DNA of 64,000 nucleotides, from positions 10,268,001 through 10,332,000 of the forward strand of contig CM034412.1 in assembly GCA_019925095.2 (NCBI GenBank), read 5' to 3'. How positions within the stretch are numbered: position 1 is the first letter of the stretch; every line of letters starts with the position of its first letter. The DNA comes from Dendrolimus kikuchii (taxonomy: Eukaryota; Arthropoda; Insecta; Lepidoptera; Lasiocampidae). Below are positions 48,930 to 61,179 of the stretch, one piece after another. The translations under genes and the position numbers were made by a program. Below the pieces are notes generated by a model. The model saw only the letters and a list, made by a program, of their open reading frames with translations. It made no database searches and was not told the origin of the DNA.

Positions 48930-49207
48930 TTGCATGAGTTTAGCAAATAGGCAGACGGCTCTCCTGATGACATTTGCAGCAACAAAGGTGTTACAAATGC
49001 GCTGCTGCTCTCTAAAGGGAGGCTGAAGCCTGGCCACTAATGCCTGCACACAACTCAAGGTTATTAATTCGGAATACTCTAGACCAGGGGTGCAAGCCAT
49101 CCAGACGGGCAAATACCCTAAAACCTGGCTGTGGGTTGTTTTGTCATCTTTTACGACACGCAGCCCGCCTGCAGGAAATTGTATTCTTTTTCCGTTTCTA
49201 CACGGAC
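48930..49207 (-). repeat. Structured short repeat copy
   Basis: TTGCATGAGTTTAGCAAATA to CCGTTTCTACACGGA. About 20 bases near the tail end are lost. A small reverse piece lies at 49372-49435, next to an (ATGT)n run. Confidence 0.7.
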
Positions 49208-49560
49208 TTAAACACGCTTTGTTTGACATTCAATCAATAATAGTATCAATATAAACAACAAATGTATGTATGTATGTATGTATGTATAAACAACAAACTG
49301 CTTCCTCCCCTTATTTCATTTTCCTTGCCATCCCCTCTATCCAGTTCCTCCTGTCTGATCCCTGGTGTTGCAAACATCTATAGGCGACGGTAAACAATCT
49401 CCATTATTTGGGCAATCTGCCTGTTTGCCAGCTTCCTAAGACGAAGAACAACTGTCTGATGCTAAAAATGATGCATTTGGAACCTTAAGTAAATTAATGG
49501 TTTACATTATAGACTGTGATCTAGTAATATTTCGCGAGGTTCTATTTTAAAATAATAATT

Positions 49561-49653
49561 GAAGATCAAATAATTATTGAATTTGAAGATCAAATAATTA
49601 TTAAATCTGAAAATCAAATAATTATTAAATTTGAAGATCAAATAATTATTTGT
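49561..49653. repeat. 24-base tandem repeat, four units
   Basis: GAAGATCAAATAATTATTGA and variants repeat every 24 bases. Each unit contains the palindrome AATAATTATT. Units differ by one or two bases and the last is partial. Confidence 0.85.
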
Positions 49654-50209
49654 ACAAATTACACATACATTTCTAACAATAAATTATTATTCTATTCTAT
49701 TCTTATTATAATTGAATGTAGCTATTTTATAAATTATTATGATTATTTTGTTCAGTTTCTTTCGGTATATTGGTCTAAATCTTTTAAAATAGAATTTTCG
49801 TCGCTTGGCCTGTGACGTATAAGAGGTATGGATTATTGTAATATTATATAGTTGTGTATTTAAGCGATATTTTCATGTAGTTTTGGATTTGCGAACTTTT
49901 ATTTTTTATGAGTTAAAGTATTATAAATACGATTAATAATTTAACTGAAGTATTATGAAACTAGTCGAAATAATTTATTACTTTGTTATTGTAATAACAG
50001 ATTTAGGTTTTAATTTTAAAATTATTGTTAAATATTACGTCAATTTATTTTGGAATTATACACCATGAAAGGGGTCAATACATATATATGTATAAACATT
50101 CTCACTTATAGTATTTTCTTAACTTTTCAGTTGTGATTTATGAGATCATTTATACGTTTGTAAAAAATATATATACATCTACACATTGTATCAAGATATA
50201 AGGCACAGG

Positions 50210-50650
50210 TACTTTTTGACGTGGCACAGCCACGCTGGTATCAATATCTTGATTACAGCTGGTAGAGCCGGCTCTATCGGTGTAATATCACAGTGGTTAC
50301 CTTTTTTCTCTAGGCAGGGAGAAATACATTTCGTACACTACCGGGTCCTTTACTGTGATTAGACCAAAGCAACGAGAGTTATCCACTGAAGATAGCGCAG
50401 ATAACAGAGTCGATTGCCGGCTTGTGTGGAGACTCGGCAAGGTACCCCTCTTTAGAGAGGTACCTTGCCGAGTATAGGCTAATACTCCACTAAAACCCCC
50501 TTCCTCCCATGTGGCCCGCGCTTATGGTAGGAAGAGCGTGAGACGTAGAACTAGTTACGCCCACGCTAATCCCGGGAAGCAGGGCGGACTTATTTCGTTA
50601 GCAGGGGTTTGATCCTCTGCTACGGTGGTTAGCCTTAAATTAACCATGTT
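50210..50650. repeat. GC-rich unclassified segment with a strong hairpin
   Basis: Sharply richer in GC than its surroundings. It holds the 42-base hairpin at 50432-50473. No protein domain was recognised. Confidence 0.45.
50432..50473. other. Near-perfect hairpin, 20-base arms
   Basis: ACTCGGCAAGGTACCCCTCT, TT, then AGAGAGGTACCTTGCCGAGT: the arms pair at 19 of 20 positions around a 2-base centre. Confidence 0.9.
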
Positions 50651-51651
50651 CAGTATGTACGTACGTAGTTCCAACTTAACTATGAAGCTTTATTAATACT
50701 TAAACGCCCCAGTCACCCGCACACTTTTTATTTTCGCGATCACGCGTTCTCCGTCGCTCTCTGACCATGGGAGTGGCACGTATGAACTTGCCGACCTATG
50801 CATAGTACCTAGGAGGCTAAGGTCGTTTTTGCGTTCCCAAAACAAACCATATGTATATCTATTGACTTTGCCTATGTATCTCTATAAAAAGCAGGCATTA
50901 AAATATAGTAAAATTGAATTCAGTTTATAGATATATAATATATATTATTTATAAAAAAATGTATATATTTCTTTATTCTATTTATAATTTCTCTGAGTCC
51001 ATGATTGAATGATTTAACGCGGAATAAGGACAAAATTAAAATGTCAATGATAAATATTATAATTGATCAATTTAACTGTTGTTAAAAATAGTTTTAGATT
51101 AATTAATTATTTACTATTTATGCTAGCAGAAAATGAAGCAAAACTTTTTTGTGTGATTGGAATAATTTTAATTAGTGCAGAAAAGTCTCACTTTATAAAT
51201 TGATATAAATATTGTTTACCTTAAATCGAAACCGTAATTAGGAATGATTTTATAGTGGCCTAAATGTAACTTTACAAAACATAATTAATCAAGTGGCCAT
51301 GTGCGAGTTGAACTTTCACATAAACTACTAATAATGTCAAATTTTAACCAGTAGTAAGACAAATAAAAAACCAGGTACTAGGGGGTTAAGAATTAAATAT
51401 AATACAGATAATATCAGTTTATCTCGGTTCAACCTTCAGCGTTTACGAATTCGCTTTAATACTCACCAGCCGCTATTATTGCTTGAACGCTCGCCGGTAC
51501 TTGCGGTGCGGTTTTGGAATCTATGCACTAACCCTATATTTTTAATATTATATTTTTTTCATTTAATTCCATAAGTTACTATATTAATTCAAACTAGTAT
51601 AAAAATAAGAGAATTGTTGTTGAACAACAATAAAGATGAAATTGACCAGTG
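50651..51651. other. No gene seen
   Basis: AT-rich intergenic sequence. Confidence 0.4.
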
Positions 51652-51654
51652 TAA

Positions 51655-52413
51655 AGGGCTATTTACATGGAGAGAGTTTAGCGCACGTTTTGGGGCGAGA
51701 AGTTGAATACTGTTTAATGCGATACTATTTAAACAATAATCGCATTGACATGTTTACATTCCACCAAAAAACAAAAACTCGCCTAAGAATATGTCATACG
51801 ATAATTGTAAGGTAATTATCACCCAGAATTTTGTTTAAACTACGACACATATCGCATTTAGATATTTGCTTACGATTTCTTGACTTGTCTAAACTAGATT
51901 TTTCTAAGTTCATGTGAGTATCGTACAAATCACTTTGAACCGATTTCAATGCGAGACTTGCCATTCGAGATCGGTGATTAGCTCGGCATGATTCTTCAAA
52001 ATAAGATAACAATTATATAAATTTGTGTCCGCTCACAATATTAAATTCATTGAACTTTATAGAAGTGACGAGTGTTTATGGAAAAGTGAGCATAAAAATC
52101 ATAATGCAAGAAATGCTGCCCTCAATGCATTATCCAAACATGTTATTTTTCGCTTTCGTTTAATGAATTTTCGTTTTAGAAGAGCAGAGATAATTAAAAC
52201 ACCCTCACGCACTACACTCATGCTTCCGACTGGTGACTAGCTAAACTCGAAATACAATTTTTGCTTTCAGATTTTGTTTACACAAAGACGTTAATGTTCA
52301 ATGACCAGGCGATTATCGCCCTTCCATGATGCTTAGTTTATATAATCATTTTTTTTCTTGCTTTCGACAGTCGTATCCTCGAGGCAAGAAACTCTCTCTA
52401 TGTAAATGACCCT
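51655..52413. mobile_element. PIF/Harbinger-like element, 25-base TIRs, TAA duplication
   Basis: Left end AGGGCTATTTACATGGAGAG (51655-51679) and right end AGAGTTT-type inverse ending TGTAAATGACCCT (52389-52413) match at 22 of 25 bases. TAA flanks both sides (51652-51654, 52414-52416). A 3-base TWA duplication is the PIF/Harbinger signature. At 759 bases it is a deletion derivative. Confidence 0.8.
52043..52150 (+). pseudogene. MADF-domain remnant inside the Harbinger-like element
   Basis: The frame reads KFIELYRSDECLWKSEHKNH followed by NARNAALNALSKHV. This is the first half of a MADF (Myb/SANT-like) domain. PIF/Harbinger transposons encode such a DNA-binding partner of the transposase. The frame continues for 30 codons without domain features. 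Confidence 0.7.
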
Positions 52414-52416
52414 TAA

Positions 52417-53200
52417 ATATTAAAACATTTAGGTATGCAATTTTGTCTAACGTTATAAATATTTGGGGAATCATGTATTTATGTTGCTCTTAAACTTATT
52501 ACTTAAACAACTTAGAATGAAACAATATAATTATGACCCTGATAACAAAAAACAATTCTTCCTAAGTTTATATACAATATTTGCATAAATAAAATATTGT
52601 TTCTAAACCAAGTATTATGAATTATTTTCTGCTGGTGTAAAATAGCTCTAAATTAGTCCAGATGTTGTGAAATAGATTATATGTATCTTTATAAATTAGT
52701 ATGTATTAAACTTGAACTGTTCTTTACTATGAACTTGATATATAAAAATATTCTGATTTTTCAAGCTTTTATTTTATTTAACAACTAACCACGCCCGGTA
52801 CTTCGTACGCCCCATACTTGGATTTTAAATGTCTTCATATTTTCTTAAACTTGTATAATATGAAAATAAAGATCAAGATAACAAATATAAGATAAAACTC
52901 CTACTTTATTCCCTAAAATTTTCAATGAAATCAGTTGCATCGGCTCAGAGCCCATTGGAGACAAACATGCAGATAGACAAAAGTTTAAAACGCCATATAT
53001 ACAATAAAAACAAATTCGCTACTAATAAATCGACAGTGTTAAGCGTACCTATGTTAATCATAATAAACTTCGCACAAAAATTCAGGGAGCAAAGAAATCG
53101 ACATTTTTGGGTGATTTTCAAGACGCTGTAACTTAAAGAAAAGTGGTCATACTGCAAATTTAAAAACTGCAAATTGTAGCTCCAAGTGTCTAGTTTTTGG
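52417..53200. other. No gene seen
   Basis: AT-rich intergenic sequence with a short RTE-like tail near 52790-52990 (ACCACGCCCGGTACTTCGTA, AATGAAATCAGTTGCATCGG). Confidence 0.4.
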
Positions 53201-53234
53201 ATGTGTACTTTATAGTAGGGGAGCCCAAACAGCT

Positions 53235-53770
53235 AACTGTGAAGTTACTCGAGCGTCGCGGGGACCTTTTGGATTGTGAAGATTAGAGGCTAAAAAAAAA
53301 GGTTATATGATGTATAACCCCCCCTTTCACTAGTGGGGGGAGCGTGTACAGGTTTTCAAAAATGTAAAGAAAGAGTCGCACAAAAATACTCAAACGCGGC
53401 AGATATTAATAATGTATGCACCCCATGTGTTCCTGATAACGGAGAAATATTAATGAGCCGGTTTGCATAGTGGGGGTGGCCGTACAAAGGGGTTGAAAAT
53501 GGGAAAAAAATTATTCGAGCTCGTCAGATATTCGAAAGGGATGTTAAGTAAACCCTAGACTAGAGGAACTCCATACAAAAGACTGACGATTTGGACGCGA
53601 CCAAAAGTCACGGCCGATTTTTGAAAAAAAAAAACCGTAACATTGAAATACTCGGGCGCGCCAAATTAATATACCGGCTTAATTTTTTCTGAAATGTGTT
53701 TGTAATTTTGAGAAAACCGCCGACAAATAAAAACGTTTTTTTTCTTTTTACTCTATGGACTTGGATATTT
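53235..53770. repeat. Divergent tandem array, about 130-base period, four units
   Basis: The motif ACTCGAGCG or a variant followed by CAGATATTAATA recurs near 53247, 53389, 53513 and 53649. The first two units also share AGTGGGGG...GTACA with GGTTTTCAAAAATG or GGGGTTGAAAATGG. An inverted CCCCCC...GGGGGG lies at 53321-53342. Unit similarity is low, so the array is old. Confidence 0.6.
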
Positions 53771-55050
53771 TTTTTCGGTTAAACTCTGTATGGAACAGAT
53801 AACTTGTTTATTCAGGTCTAATTTTTTTTAAGACCTCGGTACGAGGACTTTTCGTTGAGATATCGGTCTTTGAATGGACGAGGATTATTTTGCCTTGGAT
53901 TATCAATATCTCAAAAACCAATGATCGCACAGAAAGTTCAAGGAAGGTTTCGAAAACATGAATAAATTCTCTACAAGGATTAGTATTTGATTCTTAGATT
54001 TTTTTACCAATCATTACTAGAATTTGAAAAAGCAACAGAAAAAGGGCCTTTCGTAGTTTTTTGGAAAACCAAGCGCCTAATAAAAAATATCGAGGAACCC
54101 ATTAATCTTAAGTGTGCCCTTTACAATTCACAAAAACCCTACAAAGTGTCAATTTAATTCAGCCCGCCATTTTTGTCTCCCATTCGATTGAGTTTTTGAA
54201 AAAATTAAAGGAGCAAGAGTTTTGCTCTGAAAAGTTTATCTTATAAATCATAATCTTTATCAAAATGATAAAAAAAAGTTCTCAGCTTTTGCTTCCTGCA
54301 TTATCTAAGACCCCATTTATCTACACAATAACTCGATAAAAACACCTATATTGTAAAATTGGAAAGAACAGTAACGAAAGTGCCACGAATTCCTCTTGTA
54401 ATTTTCCCGGTATTTTATTCAGGGGCGACTTAATTTTGAGAACGCATAAAGATTAGCTTATTCTGACACAATTTTCATAAAAACTGTCTACGCTTTAAAT
54501 TCCCGCCACAATCACATAAAGAAAAATATTTTTTGTTATTTGTCTCTGGCAACCCTTTTTTTTTCTTCTTCTAATACCTTTAAAATTGTAAAAGGTCAAG
54601 CAATAAACGCAATTCATTATTCTAATTTATTCTTTCAATAAAACAAATATCCAAAGGAGAGGTATAGCACTTAGGAGACTCCATAACAAAAACGATAGAA
54701 TTTTTTTAAGGTTGCGATACTTTGTATCCTGGTAATCCTCCGGGAATTTTCCTGGGAGTGCTTTAAAGTGGTTAGTGTACATAAAAATATCGATCGATCG
54801 ATCTTCGTATAGCGACCCTGTATTAGAAATAAGTAAATTTGTAAATTGTACAGAAATGAATAAAAAGTATTATACTCAGGCAAAAATTTAAAGAATAAAA
54901 AAAATGGTTGAAAGGCACAGGACTGAAAGCACACGATAGTGTTCAATTACCCTGAACAATTCAGCTTTGTCTCTATATGGATTACTTTATTCGATTCATC
55001 CAAATTGAAACGGCTTAAAATGATGTAATTTCATGTCTATTATGATATCT
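53771..55050. other. Continuation of the array element and LINE-tail pieces
   Basis: AT-rich with A and T runs. 54430-54760 holds RTE-like tail motifs (TCCTGGTAATCCTCCGGGAA). No coding region recognised. Confidence 0.35.
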
Positions 55051-55053
55051 TCT

Positions 55054-55440
55054 ATATATTAATACGTGAAGTAAAAACACAGCAAAAACTTTGTACCCCT
55101 TTTTACAAAAATTTGAAAGTTTGAAATTTCGCACACTTATAGTTTATATAGAGAAGGAGTGCAGAATGCTGTTTTTTTTTATTGTGCGTAAAAAGTACAT
55201 TAAATCATTACACACCACACTACCATGTATTTGACACACACACGCATATATACTCTTTTGTTTATTGTTAAAGTCAAATTAACAGTGTAATTTGGCGAAA
55301 ACTGTGATTATAGAATTATAGTCTTTCACAACAGAACCTTAATAATGTTCATAATAAACCATACATACACTATATATAAGTTCAAACTTATAATTTAAAT
55401 CAATTATTATGGTCGAATTTCGACCACGGGCGACCACTAA
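55054..55440 (-). repeat. RTE-like tail of the GGTCGCC type
   Basis: ATATTAATACGTGAAGTAAA to GGTCGAATTTCGACCACGGG. It is inverted relative to 58850-59185. Confidence 0.7.
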
Positions 55441-56385
55441 CTAGTTCATATTAATTTCTGAACTAATTCATCAATTTCTAAATGATCAACTTATTGCATG
55501 TAGACCAGATTTACCGCTGTCTACAATGTATACATAGAGCACATTAATATACTAGGAGAAATGTACACCTGGACCTGATGAGAAATATGGTGATAGATAT
55601 ATAGATTTACTTTCATTGACAAGCGATGCGAGTCTAAGCGGCTGTCTAGGAAACCAGGTTTGCATATTAATCGTTTGTTTATTGTTGATTTATCGTTGTT
55701 AGCTTCAAGTATAGACTGTGCCATACTATGTAGCGTTTCCAGATTAGCTGTTGGAGACAACGCAAGTACATTATATGACAAAGCATAGGAAATTGCATAT
55801 ACAGTATTTGACACTCGTTAATTTGAATTTCTCCATAATTTGATATTTTTTCACGAGCCTTTGAAAAATTGAAGCAAGCAGACAAACAGACCAACCAAAA
55901 TCAGAAAAGAAATCTAAAGAAAATTGCATCGTGTTCTCTTTCATTGATATAATCTATTATAGTTGTTTTTTTTTAAATAGCTTCAATGTAAAAACACGGC
56001 ATGTTTAGAATTTTATCATATTATAGACTATATATATATATCATTTGCAACATCAAGCATTCTATTGTACCGCCACTTCTGCTAGGACCTGACGAAGGTG
56101 GCATGACTAGACTTTTGCTTTCTACGTAACTAGTCGGTTTATGTAAAACGTAGTCTTACCAGTATAGGTGACTCTCCATACTGTATGTAAATCTGCCGTA
56201 TCATGTATAAAAAGAGCTGCCGTAGATGCGGGAACTCCTGATGCAGTAATTCCGTAAGATTCTTCACATGCACATGCACAGTAGTTTATTCTTGATGTAA
56301 TTAAGTAATACGAAGTAAAAACAATGAATATTGACTACCAAATAAAAATAAATTGTCAAAGCGATGTGTATATATTTTTATATAT
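55441..56385. other. No gene seen
   Basis: AT-rich intergenic sequence. Two overlapping antisense frames (71 and 97 codons) have no recognisable features. Confidence 0.35.
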
Positions 56386-56390
56386 ATATT

Positions 56391-57188
56391 TTTTTATTGC
56401 AGGAGTTCAGCATACAGGCAGACGGCCCACTTGATGGAAAGCGGTTATCATCGCCTATGGACATTTGCAACACCAAAGGTGCTATAAATGCGCTGCTGCT
56501 CTCTTAAAGGTACTGGAACTTGGTCACTAATGCCGGAACACAATACAAGGTTGTTATGGCGGCATACTCTAGACCAGGGGTGGTCGCCATCCAGTCGAGC
56601 AAATACTCTACCACCTGACTGTGGGTTGTTTAGTCGCCTCTTACGACAGGCCGCCGGGCCGCAGGAAATTGTATTCTTTCTCCGTTCCTGCACAGATAAA
56701 ATTAAATATTATTTGCTGAATTATATGCTGAATCAGAATGAACATGAGCTCCAGGAGCCTAAAGTAACCGCTTTCGTAGATTCGCCCTAATATGAATATG
56801 ACCAGTATCAATATATGGTGGAACTTTATGCAATATCTTAAACCTACCAGTATATCTAGGCACGTGTAGATTTCAATAAACAATTTTCCAACAGCGGAAT
56901 TTTTTTTTTCTTGCGTACGCAGACATGCAAACACCTGATGGAAAGCGGTTACCATCGCCTATGGACATTTGTAACACCAATGTGCTGCCGCTCTCTAATG
57001 GGGGACTGGTACCTGGCTACTGATGCCGGAACACTATTATTATAAATTGTTATGGCGGCATACTTTCAACCAGGGGTGGTAGCCATCCAAACGGGCAAAT
57101 ACCTTACCACCTTAGTATATGTCATCTCTTCCGACGGGCCACTGAGCCGCAAGAAATTATATTCTTTCTCCGTTCCTGCACGGATAAA
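56391..57188 (-). repeat. Two structured short repeats in the same orientation
   Basis: Copies at 56391-56698 and 56908-57188, about 210 bases apart. The second is the more diverged (TAACACCAATGTGCTGCCGC). Confidence 0.8.
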
Positions 57189-57658
57189 ACTTAGCCACTA
57201 TCGCCTCTCTTAGCCACATATCAATACATAATAACGAAATCCTGATTTGATTAGCTCGGACATTGGCTACGTCCAACTATTTAGGACGATTTCGCTTCCG
57301 TCGCTCGCAGAATATTAACAGCACAACATTGTCAGGGCCGTCTTTATATTAATTATGAGTTTATGAGTTTACAACATATTGATAGATGACACATCTTATC
57401 CGTAACCCAATAATAATCCAGTAATAAGTAATCCAAGATTCCATTTTAAAATAAATATATTCGCTTTTATTTTCACAAGCTTCACTGGAATCGTACTAAA
57501 TTATATTATTATATTAATTATTTTATATAATAATTATTATACATATAAAAAAAAAATACTTTATAATTATACAATTTATTCGTCTTGGCACAATACGACA
57601 TGTGTAGAGACTTTTGTCTTCAAGTGCTGCGGGATGGTCGAGATGTAAATATATTTAT

Positions 57659-57962
57659 AATAACAGCCCATAAATGTCCCACACTGCTAGGCTCGGACCT
57701 CTCATTATAGGGGAACGAACAGTATGTACATCCCCCGCCACGCTTGTTCAGGGCGGCTTAGGGGGCTTGGCAGTTTGATACATCGGTTATCTTGTTGTGC
57801 AATTTTCATCACGATGTTTTCCTTCATCGTTGTTAGCACATGATAATTGTAACAATATGCACATTAGGTAAGAAAGCTAAGTGGTGCATGCGTTCCGACC
57901 AGGATCGAACCGCGCCCTTTGCGCTTAGGACGCGTGCGCTAACCATTACGCTACCACGACTT
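57659..57962 (-). mobile_element. tRNA-derived SINE, second copy
   Basis: On the - strand AAGTCGTGGTAGCGTAATGG (A box region) and GCGGTTCGATCCTGGTCGG (B box). The boxes are better preserved than in 29088-29381. Confidence 0.82.
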
Positions 57963-58845
57963 ATGACATATACCTAAATATAAGGAATATATCCCAATGC
58001 TAGTTGTATAAAAAACAGGAGCATTATATAAAAGAAAGTGACTTTTCATAGACGGTGTTGCGTTCGCATTCCTTACGTAATACAGGGCACATTTCTTGTG
58101 TTCTTCATTCCACTTGTATGGTCAGGTGAAAGATGGCTCAAAACGGATGCAAAGCACGTGTGCGGGGTGCCTAACGAGTCTGAGGTGTTGCTACCCGGAA
58201 TAATAATTTTAACATGTGCCAACGTGAACATTCGGTCATTGCGATTAATTGATATTGATGGTGTTACAAGTGTAGTGGAACACTTACAAGCCAATAGATG
58301 GCGCTGTGCAATAATTGAGGTCACAAACGTTTCCCGAAACATACAATGAATATATACAAATTTTCAACAACAGTCAACAATATATGAGCCTAGGCCTGCG
58401 AGGAACAAAATTAGCCTCGCTGGAAGATCTTCCTTTGAGACGGAGGAGCATTACATCTCGCTCCTCCATCCTGTACGGGGCACCCCCGACACAAGAACTT
58501 GTCTGAATTTAGCTAACACAGAATATACAGCAGGTGAACTAGAAAAAGAGTCGTATTTGCGAAGAATTTCAGTCACATTACTTCTGCTAACAGAATAATG
58601 CTCTGTGTACCTAGATGGATGAATGAATAACTTTATTGCACATACATTAAAGTACAATGGGCAGTCTTGTCGCCAAAAACGATCTCTTCCAGACTACCCT
58701 ATACAATTATTATCGACCCGGACTACATTATTTACTGACTACATAATTATGAAATCGAATATTATTAGTATTCATTTATTTGCATTAGGCATAATTATAT
58801 TATTAAAGTTATCATTATTCTAATAGTCATTTATTTATTACTACT
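57963..58845. other. Open frames of unknown meaning between two inverted tails
   Basis: A 103-codon frame (58038-58349, +) and an 89-codon antisense frame overlap. Neither shows a domain, signal peptide or splice pattern. Confidence 0.3.
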
Positions 58846-58849
58846 AGTG

Positions 58850-59185
58850 GTCGCCTGTGCTCGAAATTCGACCGTAATAATTAATGTCAAAGACTATATT
58901 TCTATAATCACAGATTTCGCCAAGTCTACACTGTTAATTTGACTTGAACAATAAACAAAAGAGTATATAAGTAAGTATATGCGTGTGTGTGTCAAATACA
59001 TGGTATTGTGTGTAATGTTTCTTTTATTGATTTAATGTATTGCTTATGCATAATTAAAAAAAAAATGAGCATTCGTCGCTTCTTCTCTATATAAACCAAC
59101 AGTGTGCGAAATTTCATACTCCTCCGTCCGCGCAATTTTCGTAAAAAGGGGTACAAAGATTTTGTTTCACGTATTAATATATAGA
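58850..59185 (+). repeat. RTE-like tail of the GGTCGCC type
   Basis: TAGTGGTCGCCTGTGCTCGA to CACGTATTAATATATAGATT, the inverse partner of 55054-55440. Confidence 0.72.
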
Positions 59186-59269
59186 TTACAATAGTAATTT
59201 ATTTATATTTTATATATGTCACACATTCTACATTACTAGATTGAATTTACTTGTATCCTAATTGTTATT

Positions 59270-59274
<5 letters not shown>

Positions 59275-59314
<40 letters not shown>

Positions 59315-59425
59315 TTCAGGTGGCAAGTGAGGTGTGTAAGAATAAGCCTAAATGGCACTCTGTTGTTCGTGCCTACCCCGCAAGGGAGCTGGCGTGAAGT
59401 TATGTATGTATGTATGTATGTATAT
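59275..59425 (+). repeat. (AT)n run followed by a LINE 3' end
   Basis: About 36 bases of AT, then GTGGCAAGTGAGGTGTGTAA, GCAAGGGAGCTGGCGTGA and (TATG)n: the last 30 codons of the 16620-17136 LINE. Confidence 0.75.
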
Positions 59426-59445
59426 TGTTTTCCTTGTATTTTTGT

Positions 59446-59749
59446 TTTTATTGCATGAGTTCAGCAGACAGGCAGACGGTCCACCTGATGGAAAGCGGTT
59501 ATCATCGCCTATGAACATTTGTAACACCAAAAGTGCTACCAATGTGCTGCCGTTCTTTAAGGGAGACTGGAACCTGTTCAATAATGCCGGAACACAACTC
59601 AAGGTTGTTATGGCGGAATACTCTAGATGGTGGTAGCTATCCAGACGGGCAATTACCCGACCACCTGGCTGTAGGTTGTTTTGTCACCTCTTACGACAGG
59701 CCGGTCAGCCGTAGGAAATTGTACTATTTTCAGTTCCTGCACCGATAAC
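59446..59749 (-). repeat. Structured short repeat copy
   Basis: TTGCATGAGTTCAGCAGACA to CAGTTCCTGCACCGATAA; the hairpin arm has lost the CCAGGGG block. Confidence 0.78.
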
Positions 59750-59784
59750 CGAATATAGTATATTCCTAATGTATTTCTATGTAT

Positions 59785-61179
59785 TAATAAAAATCTGAAA
59801 CCCGATTCCGGCGCCAAGTATTTCGTTTAGATTGGTGGGTTACATTGTTGAAGTTTTAGTAGAAATCCCTGACTTTTGTATAGCCTATATTAATCAGGGA
59901 TGATGTAGCATTCGAATGTTGAGACAATTTTTGAAATCGGTCCAGTAGTTTTTGAGTCTATTCTTTACAAACATACAAAAATATAAAAATACTTGTAAAA
60001 GAAAAATAATAAAGGTAGTCACTGATATGTTTCACATGAAATAGAATAAGTCAGATCCGAAGACAAACTAAAACACAAAGAAAATAAATGCTAGTTTTAC
60101 GTACTAAAGAACTTTTGCTTTCTTATAAAAACAAGTATTTCGAATATCAAATAATTGGTACAAACAAGGGTGTGTGTACACAAGGGGGTGAAGACAAAAC
60201 AAAGAGCAATCAAACAAATTAACTTTCACATTTATATATAAGTAGCAAAGATTATTATGCTATAGTACTTAAACTAATTAATATGTTTGACAGTGACTTT
60301 CTATGAGATATAGAGAGGTTATTAACGGCCAATGAAAACAGGATATGACGTACTAGACTATAGCTAATATTTAGGTCGAATTAAATAATATTCAATCTGT
60401 ACCTCATCTGGGGTAGACAGCAATATCTTTAATGTTATACAATTCTAAAAATACCATGACTTCTTCCAACCTTAAAAAAACCAATTGAAATACGCTATAG
60501 AAACGATGCATTTTTTTAGACTTGTATTCGGATTCACTTAAAAACTACTATGCTGATTTCGACGCGATTTTCGCTGGTCGACAGCAAATTCTTAAACTTA
60601 AAATCTGCGCTACTTTTATCTTGGATATCCCGCGGGAAATTTTCTGCTTCTTGTTATTCTTATAAGAACATCTATAATTTATTATAAGTTAAGGTAATGA
60701 ATAATTTTTGACAGATTTTTAAAAATGGAATGAAATATAAAATATGGAAAGTGATTTAGCTTTTCTGACATCTACGGGCAAAGAGTTCCAAAAATGTTGA
60801 AGATTATGCAGGTGCCTTTAACAGGAGGTTATTGGATTGAATAGGGGACAAGTGCCAAGCCATGGGGCTTGGCTGTATACCAGCTTCACAATAAATTAAA
60901 ACACATGGACATTACGACTGTATAACGGTACCATTTTTGACATAATGGCAATAATAGGCCGCTCGAATTAAACTCAAAGACCAAGTTTTGTTTGTAAATA
61001 AACACAATATAAATAATGACCATACCTGTCTCCTATCTCTCTCGTACGTCGAACAACGGTTGAATACAAATGAACAATTGTTACAACTTAAAACCGAAAG
61101 TTTTTAAAAGTATATTCACATTGAATTCCAAGGCATAAATCATTTATTGAGCCACTGTGAGTATTATTTACTATATCTT
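59785..61179. other. RTE-like tails and AT-rich sequence, no gene seen
   Basis: 59785-59990 is a tail like 23252-23520. 60535-60650 is a GATTTCGACGCGATTTTCGC tail. The rest is AT-rich without exons. Confidence 0.45.

Noticed and set aside
49561..49653. A CRISPR-like array
   Set aside because: The units are directly adjacent without spacers, and the genome is eukaryotic.
52025..52240. A host MADF-domain gene
   Set aside because: The frame is a half-domain enclosed by transposon inverted ends with a TAA duplication.
58038..58349. A 103-codon open frame as a host gene
   Set aside because: It overlaps an antisense frame of similar length, lacks a domain, and sits between inverted LINE tails.
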